Of a DNA stretch of 64,000 bases, positions 60,384 through 64,000 are shown piece by piece. The DNA comes from Peltaster fructicola (lineage: Eukaryota; Ascomycota; Dothideomycetes). Position numbers and translations under genes: made by a program. Every line of letters starts with the position of its first letter. Positions within the stretch are counted from its first letter, which is position 1. Location of the stretch: contig CP051141.1 of the NCBI GenBank assembly GCA_001592805.2, positions 3,162,001 through 3,226,000 of the forward strand. Direction: 5' to 3'. A model generated the notes under the pieces. It did no database searches, had not been told where the DNA came from, and was given only the letters and a program-made list of their open reading frames with translations.

Positions 60384-63125
60384 TTATGTCATCTGTGGCT
60401 CAGCATGGCCCTTGAAGGTCTGGACTCTCGGCACAGGGATATCGATATCAAACCATCCTCTGTCTATTGAGCGGCGCAGTCTGTCCACGATCTCGCTGCC
60501 GCCGAGCAGTGCAGCATATCGGTGATACCGTTCTCGAGGTTCCATCGCAAAGAACTGCGCCGGTTTGATCTGCCCAGTCTGGACTCCTGGTTCAGCTATG
60601 CAGGTAGCTGCTATCGTCTGTGCTGCGAATGCATTCAGTCCAAGCATGCGCAGTATGTGCTCCCACCGCGACTCTTCTGGGACCAGCGATACACAAGTGC
60701 CTGCACAGATGACGTGACTACAAATGCAGCTTGCCAGCTCGTCTTCTCCGCCAGCAATATACAGCGTGGTAACACATGTCTCAAACGAGGAAGTCCATGC
60801 GATGAAGTCTGCCATTGCATCGCAGTCCTGGTCTTGCAAGCTTCGCGGCTCTCCTGATCTTGAGCCTTCGCTCACTAAGACGAAGAGACTGCCATAGCGA
60901 TCGGCTATCGCTGCGATCCTTGCACGGAATGTGACATCGGCTATCTGTCCTGGGAGTGGCCTCTGTTTCAGCTTCTGTAGTGTTGTAAGCATCAAGCCGG
61001 TCGAGGGTGAGATCGTGATGTCTGCTTCATGCTGAGGTATGCGGATTTGTTCGAGATGCAATGCCTCACGTTCCACCATGTGCAGCTGAGGTAGACGCTG
61101 CTCTAGACCACGTATGAGTTCTGCTCGAGTAATGACCTGTGAGCTGACGACAATATCGTATCTTCGATCGTCATGAGCTTGTTGGGCAGAGTCGACTGCG
61201 TGGTGAGATGACTTGTCTAAGGCATTTGCCACGGTGGTCCGTTCATCACACTCTGGCGTGTTCGTTCTGCTTATCGCCTTGAGATCATGTGCTGACTCCG
61301 TGTCTTCGAGGCTGGCCGTAGCACTCACACCGTTGAGCTGCAAGAAGTTTTTCAGGCCGCAATCGAACAATGGCATGTCTTTGCCATCGTCCTCAACGCG
61401 GATACGCTTGCGCACAAGGTTCGCCAGTACGGTATTGTTGGCGAGTTGCCGCTTTCGTTTGAGAGGATCTCGCATTGTGTGTATGAGATGCAAGCTAGGT
61501 TTCCGAAGCTTGTCAATGTGACCATCACGACCTAGCGAGTCTGGAGAAGGCGATCTGGCTCCCGCAGCAGCCACATGCTGGGATGGAGTCTCAGCTGTAG
61601 TAATCGAATTCATGGGCGTCAGCTCTAGCGATAGCTCGATCACAGGTTGTGGTCTGGTCTCGTACGCGGGTGACTCGAAGCCTATCGAGTGTGGTGTCAA
61701 GAAGTTATCAATATCAGCAGCGTCGAAATCTTCAGGAAGCTTGATATGAGCACGGGAAAGCTCAAACGGCGTCCAGAGCAGTGACTTTTCGAGCTTCGAA
61801 AGGCCTGCCCATCGCCGTTCCTGCGCAATGATGTCCAACAATCCTGCTGAACCAATATGAGACTCTTGGGCGCAGTAGCTCTGCCATGCACTACGGCTGC
61901 TCTCGTCCTCAAGCTCCGGAAGAGGCAGGCGAAGTGTGGTATCGAGCTCATTCAGTTGCTCTTTCTCAAGTATGCGTGTTGCGGCATCGTAGAATGGTTG
62001 TGCCTGTGCTTGGAATTGTCTGACATAGAAGTCATCGTCAGATATGGTATTGCTCGAGAACACATCGTCAGGCAGTTCCAGGGATGGATACTGCTGCTTG
62101 ACAATCGGTTTGCCAGGGCCGGAAAGTCTACTTGATGCGCTGCTCCGTGGTAAGAGTGGTGAGATGACCTTGAGAGGCACATCTACTGCTCGCTGAAAGT
62201 ATGGCGACACTTCTGCTGACCCGGAAGAAACTAACAGCTTAGGTTCTAATGTTGAGGCTTGTCCTTGGGTTGAGTCTATGGGTGCTCTTCCGCACGATGG
62301 TAAGTCCATCATCTCGCTCACTCGATGTCGTATGTCCATGGCTGTATATTCCTCATTGGTATCTGAGCTGAACGTGAGCAAGGCAAGGTCAGGTTGAGAA
62401 CTCATCTGCGGTAATGGCTCGATCTCGAAGGGCAACAGAACGTCTGAATATTTGAGGTGATCTGCAGACACCCATCTGTGTGGAGGACTTGCAAGCAAGT
62501 CTGTTCGGTTATCCCACATGCTTATGAGGCTCGCTAGAAGAGTCTTCGTATCTCTTGTGACATCTAACTTCTCCTCGTCGAGTGATCTCTGTATCTTCGC
62601 AATGCTTTCAAGCTCGGAGGCAGTCCACGCATAGTCAAGTGCTGTCTCTGCAGAGACGCCATGAGCAGGCAGCTCCGCCTCCACCGTATTACGCTCCCAC
62701 AGCTCTTGCATATGCAGCTCATGATCGTGCTCCAGTACTGGCAGCTCGAGCATGATATCTCTCCATGATCTACGTGAAGACACCCATTTGTGATTCGGCT
62801 GTGGTGTTGTAAGCACTGTAGCCAAAAGCTTCGCTGTGCTCTTATCGATCTCCCAGCATTCATCTTCCGGGTACGATGTGAGGTCTAGCTCGTCGACGGG
62901 GTTGGAGCATGTATCAGGAGTGAATAGACCATCGTTGACCACCAAACCTTGCAATGGAGACGATCGACAGACGTCTGGAGATCCGGTGCAGCTGGAAGAT
63001 GCGAATGAGTCATCAGACTGCAGTCCGTCATCGCTTGATGTAGACCGTGGTTCAAGTGAGGTCGCGAGCCGATTCTCATAGAGCTTATAGCCAAAGTCGT
63101 CTGATAGCGAAGCGTTGGAAGTCAT
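60384..63125 (-). CDS. 913-aa protein with XPF-like C-terminus, candidate Zip2/SHOC1 relative
   Basis: A single exon with ATG at 63125. The N-terminal 640 residues are acidic and weakly conserved, with two similar WVS(S/A) segments (HKWVSSRRSWRDIMLELPVL and HRWVSADHLKYSDVLLPFEI) that may be an internal duplication. From about 660 a folded region begins: YDIVVSSQVITRAELIRGLE, then ADITISPSTGLMLTTLQKLK, then a Gln-Arg-Pro-Leu-Pro-Gly turn, FRARIAAIADRYGSLFVLVS. This matches the ERCC4/XPF nuclease fold, where the catalytic GDxxxxERK motif is missing. A helix-hairpin-helix end follows (LGLNAFAAQTIAATCI). A dead XPF domain plus HhH is the plan of Zip2/SHOC1, which with Spo16 binds branched meiotic DNA. 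The assignment is inference. Confidence 0.7.
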   Translation of the reverse strand: MTSNASLSDDFGYKLYENRLATSLEPRSTSSDDGLQSDDSFASSSCTGSPDVCRSSPLQGLVVNDGLFTPDTCSNPVDELDLTSYPEDECWEIDKSTAKLLATVLTTPQPNHKWVSSRRSWRDIMLELPVLEHDHELHMQELWERNTVEAELPAHGVSAETALDYAWTASELESIAKIQRSLDEEKLDVTRDTKTLLASLISMWDNRTDLLASPPHRWVSADHLKYSDVLLPFEIEPLPQMSSQPDLALLTFSSDTNEEYTAMDIRHRVSEMMDLPSCGRAPIDSTQGQASTLEPKLLVSSGSAEVSPYFQRAVDVPLKVISPLLPRSSASSRLSGPGKPIVKQQYPSLELPDDVFSSNTISDDDFYVRQFQAQAQPFYDAATRILEKEQLNELDTTLRLPLPELEDESSRSAWQSYCAQESHIGSAGLLDIIAQERRWAGLSKLEKSLLWTPFELSRAHIKLPEDFDAADIDNFLTPHSIGFESPAYETRPQPVIELSLELTPMNSITTAETPSQHVAAAGARSPSPDSLGRDGHIDKLRKPSLHLIHTMRDPLKRKRQLANNTVLANLVRKRIRVEDDGKDMPLFDCGLKNFLQLNGVSATASLEDTESAHDLKAISRTNTPECDERTTVANALDKSSHHAVDSAQQAHDDRRYDIVVSSQVITRAELIRGLEQRLPQLHMVEREALHLEQIRIPQHEADITISPSTGLMLTTLQKLKQRPLPGQIADVTFRARIAAIADRYGSLFVLVSEGSRSGEPRSLQDQDCDAMADFIAWTSSFETCVTTLYIAGGEDELASCICSHVICAGTCVSLVPEESRWEHILRMLGLNAFAAQTIAATCIAEPGVQTGQIKPAQFFAMEPRERYHRYAALLGGSEIVDRLRRSIDRGWFDIDIPVPRVQTFKGHAEPQMT

Positions 63126-63668
63126 CAGAATTGTGAGTGAGAGTGTTGTTCAGCTCATCAGTGAGCTTTGGAGAGGACGTGTGTTTTCAAATCGTGCCAC
63201 TTGCGCAGATCACTGCGATGAACCTGCGATATAGCGCCTGCGTCGAGATCAGAAGCAGTGCAATAATGAGGTGAGGTCAGACTAGGCTGCATCATCTGTG
63301 CATATCGGGAAGGCGTCATCTTCGCGATTGCCTTCCATGGTCTAGACTCGTTTGCAGGAGTGAGACCCCCCTATTGACACACCTGCACCACAGGTCGTTA
63401 TGTCAAGATGATTGCACTTGGATATGCTGATAAAGATGAACACATGTCATGACATGCGGAGCCCAGAAGCTGGGAGAAGTTTTTAGCATTGTTTTACACC
63501 ATAGATGCTCTTAAGGACTAACCTAAGAGGGTCTATGCCCATTGACACTCCCAACGCCTCGCTAGTCTCAGATCTTCCACTTTGCCATGCTTCTCATGAT
63601 GTCTCGCAACCGCGTCAGGTGGAATGACGGTATCCACGGAGTATTGCAGTGGCGGCAAGTTGTAGGCC
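63126..63668. other. intergenic, no gene recognised
   Basis: This lies between SmF and the 913-aa gene, both on the minus strand. It should hold the SmF 3' end and the promoter of the long gene. Nothing else was seen. Confidence 0.5.
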
Positions 63669-63940
63669 TCAACCTGACATATCTGTATCACCATTTTGCT
63701 TGTTCGCTTCCTTGGCAGAGATCCAGAGTACGTTGTTGCATCTGAAGCCGTCAGAACGATATAAACACTTTGTCCGGCATGCCTCACCTGATGAGCACCT
63801 GTCCAAGTGTGCCAGCCTTAGCTCCGTCAACCCACTCTTCAGCACCTCCAAGTTGCAGGTTCATATAGCTGTCCGTAGACACTAAGCGACCTGTGTACTC
63901 TTGTCCCCATTTCAGTTTGATCCGAACTTCCTCGTTGACT
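63669..63940 (-). CDS. smf: Sm protein F (snRNP core), 5' end beyond the window
   Basis: Two coding exons are visible, 63788-63940 and 63669-63741, with a 46-nt intron 63742-63787. A branch-point-like tactaac and a tatag acceptor precede the upper exon at 63941, so another intron and the first exon continue off the right edge. The spliced product reads [58 protein letters not shown] and a short polar tail. Sm1 (KLKWG.EY.G.L...D.YMNLQL) and Sm2 (G...IRCNN) motifs identify SmF (SNRPF), a ring subunit of U1, U2, U4 and U5 snRNPs. Only about ten N-terminal residues are missing. Confidence 0.93.
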
Positions 63941-64000
63941 CTATAGTCGACTTGTTAGTACGATGCTTCTTCGATTCTTCGTATGGAGTTGCCAACAGTA

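Noticed and set aside
1-64000. tRNA, rRNA, CRISPR, transposon or virus-like sequence
   Set aside because: I looked for tRNA T-loop patterns, terminal repeats and transposase or polymerase motifs by eye and found none. A tRNAscan or RepeatMasker run would be more sensitive.

Overview
The window is nuclear DNA of a filamentous ascomycete (Pezizomycotina). A plant-associated or stress-tolerant Dothideomycete is the best guess. Evidence: dense genes on both strands; GT-AG introns of only about 36-60 nt; fungal-specific families (DUF3431, DUF924, DUF92, Csc1/RSN1, Mdv1, arrestin-like, zinc-cluster regulators); a Dothideomycete-style F-box-like protein. I saw no transposon, virus-like element, tRNA, rRNA or CRISPR array.

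Left part (0-12.4 kb). Mostly surface and low-complexity proteins: a conserved 234-aa protein of unknown role, a single-pass cysteine-rich surface protein, a DUF3431 type II membrane protein, a 1219-aa coiled-coil/disordered protein with five SVELKDDED-like motifs, a GGPLGA-repeat protein whose internal duplication carries its intron with it, and a triple H-type lectin.

Middle part (12.5-30 kb). A candidate secondary-metabolism gene cluster: SDR, DUF1772 (anthrone-oxygenase type), SnoaL-like cyclase, two Zn(II)2Cys6 regulators, a secreted purple acid phosphatase, an MFS drug-type transporter, an A-T-C NRPS-like enzyme and a monocarboxylate-type MFS. There is no polyketide synthase in view, so the A-T-C enzyme would be the core. 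A perfect CCCACGTGGG palindrome lies between the phosphatase and the MFS gene and looks like a Pho4/NUC-1 site.

Right part (30-64 kb). Largely housekeeping, with a concentration of RNA-processing genes: a G-patch protein, the PPIL3-type spliceosomal cyclophilin, tRNA-splicing endonuclease subunit Sen54, lariat debranching enzyme Dbr1 (head-to-head with Sen54, 168 bp apart), an RNase P/MRP Rpr2/Rpp21/Snm1-type subunit, and SmF, cut by the right edge. Also here: an Env9-like SDR, a DUF92/TMEM19 protein, an arrestin-like protein, the mitochondrial fission factor Mdv1, chorismate mutase, a Csc1-type channel, a four-zinc-knuckle protein, a protein with a new-looking 70-residue tandem repeat, and a 913-aa protein whose C-terminus resembles the XPF-like Zip2/SHOC1 meiotic family.

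Splice sites were read by eye from GT/AG consensus, frame continuity and family conservation. Where the first exon could not be settled, the entry says so.
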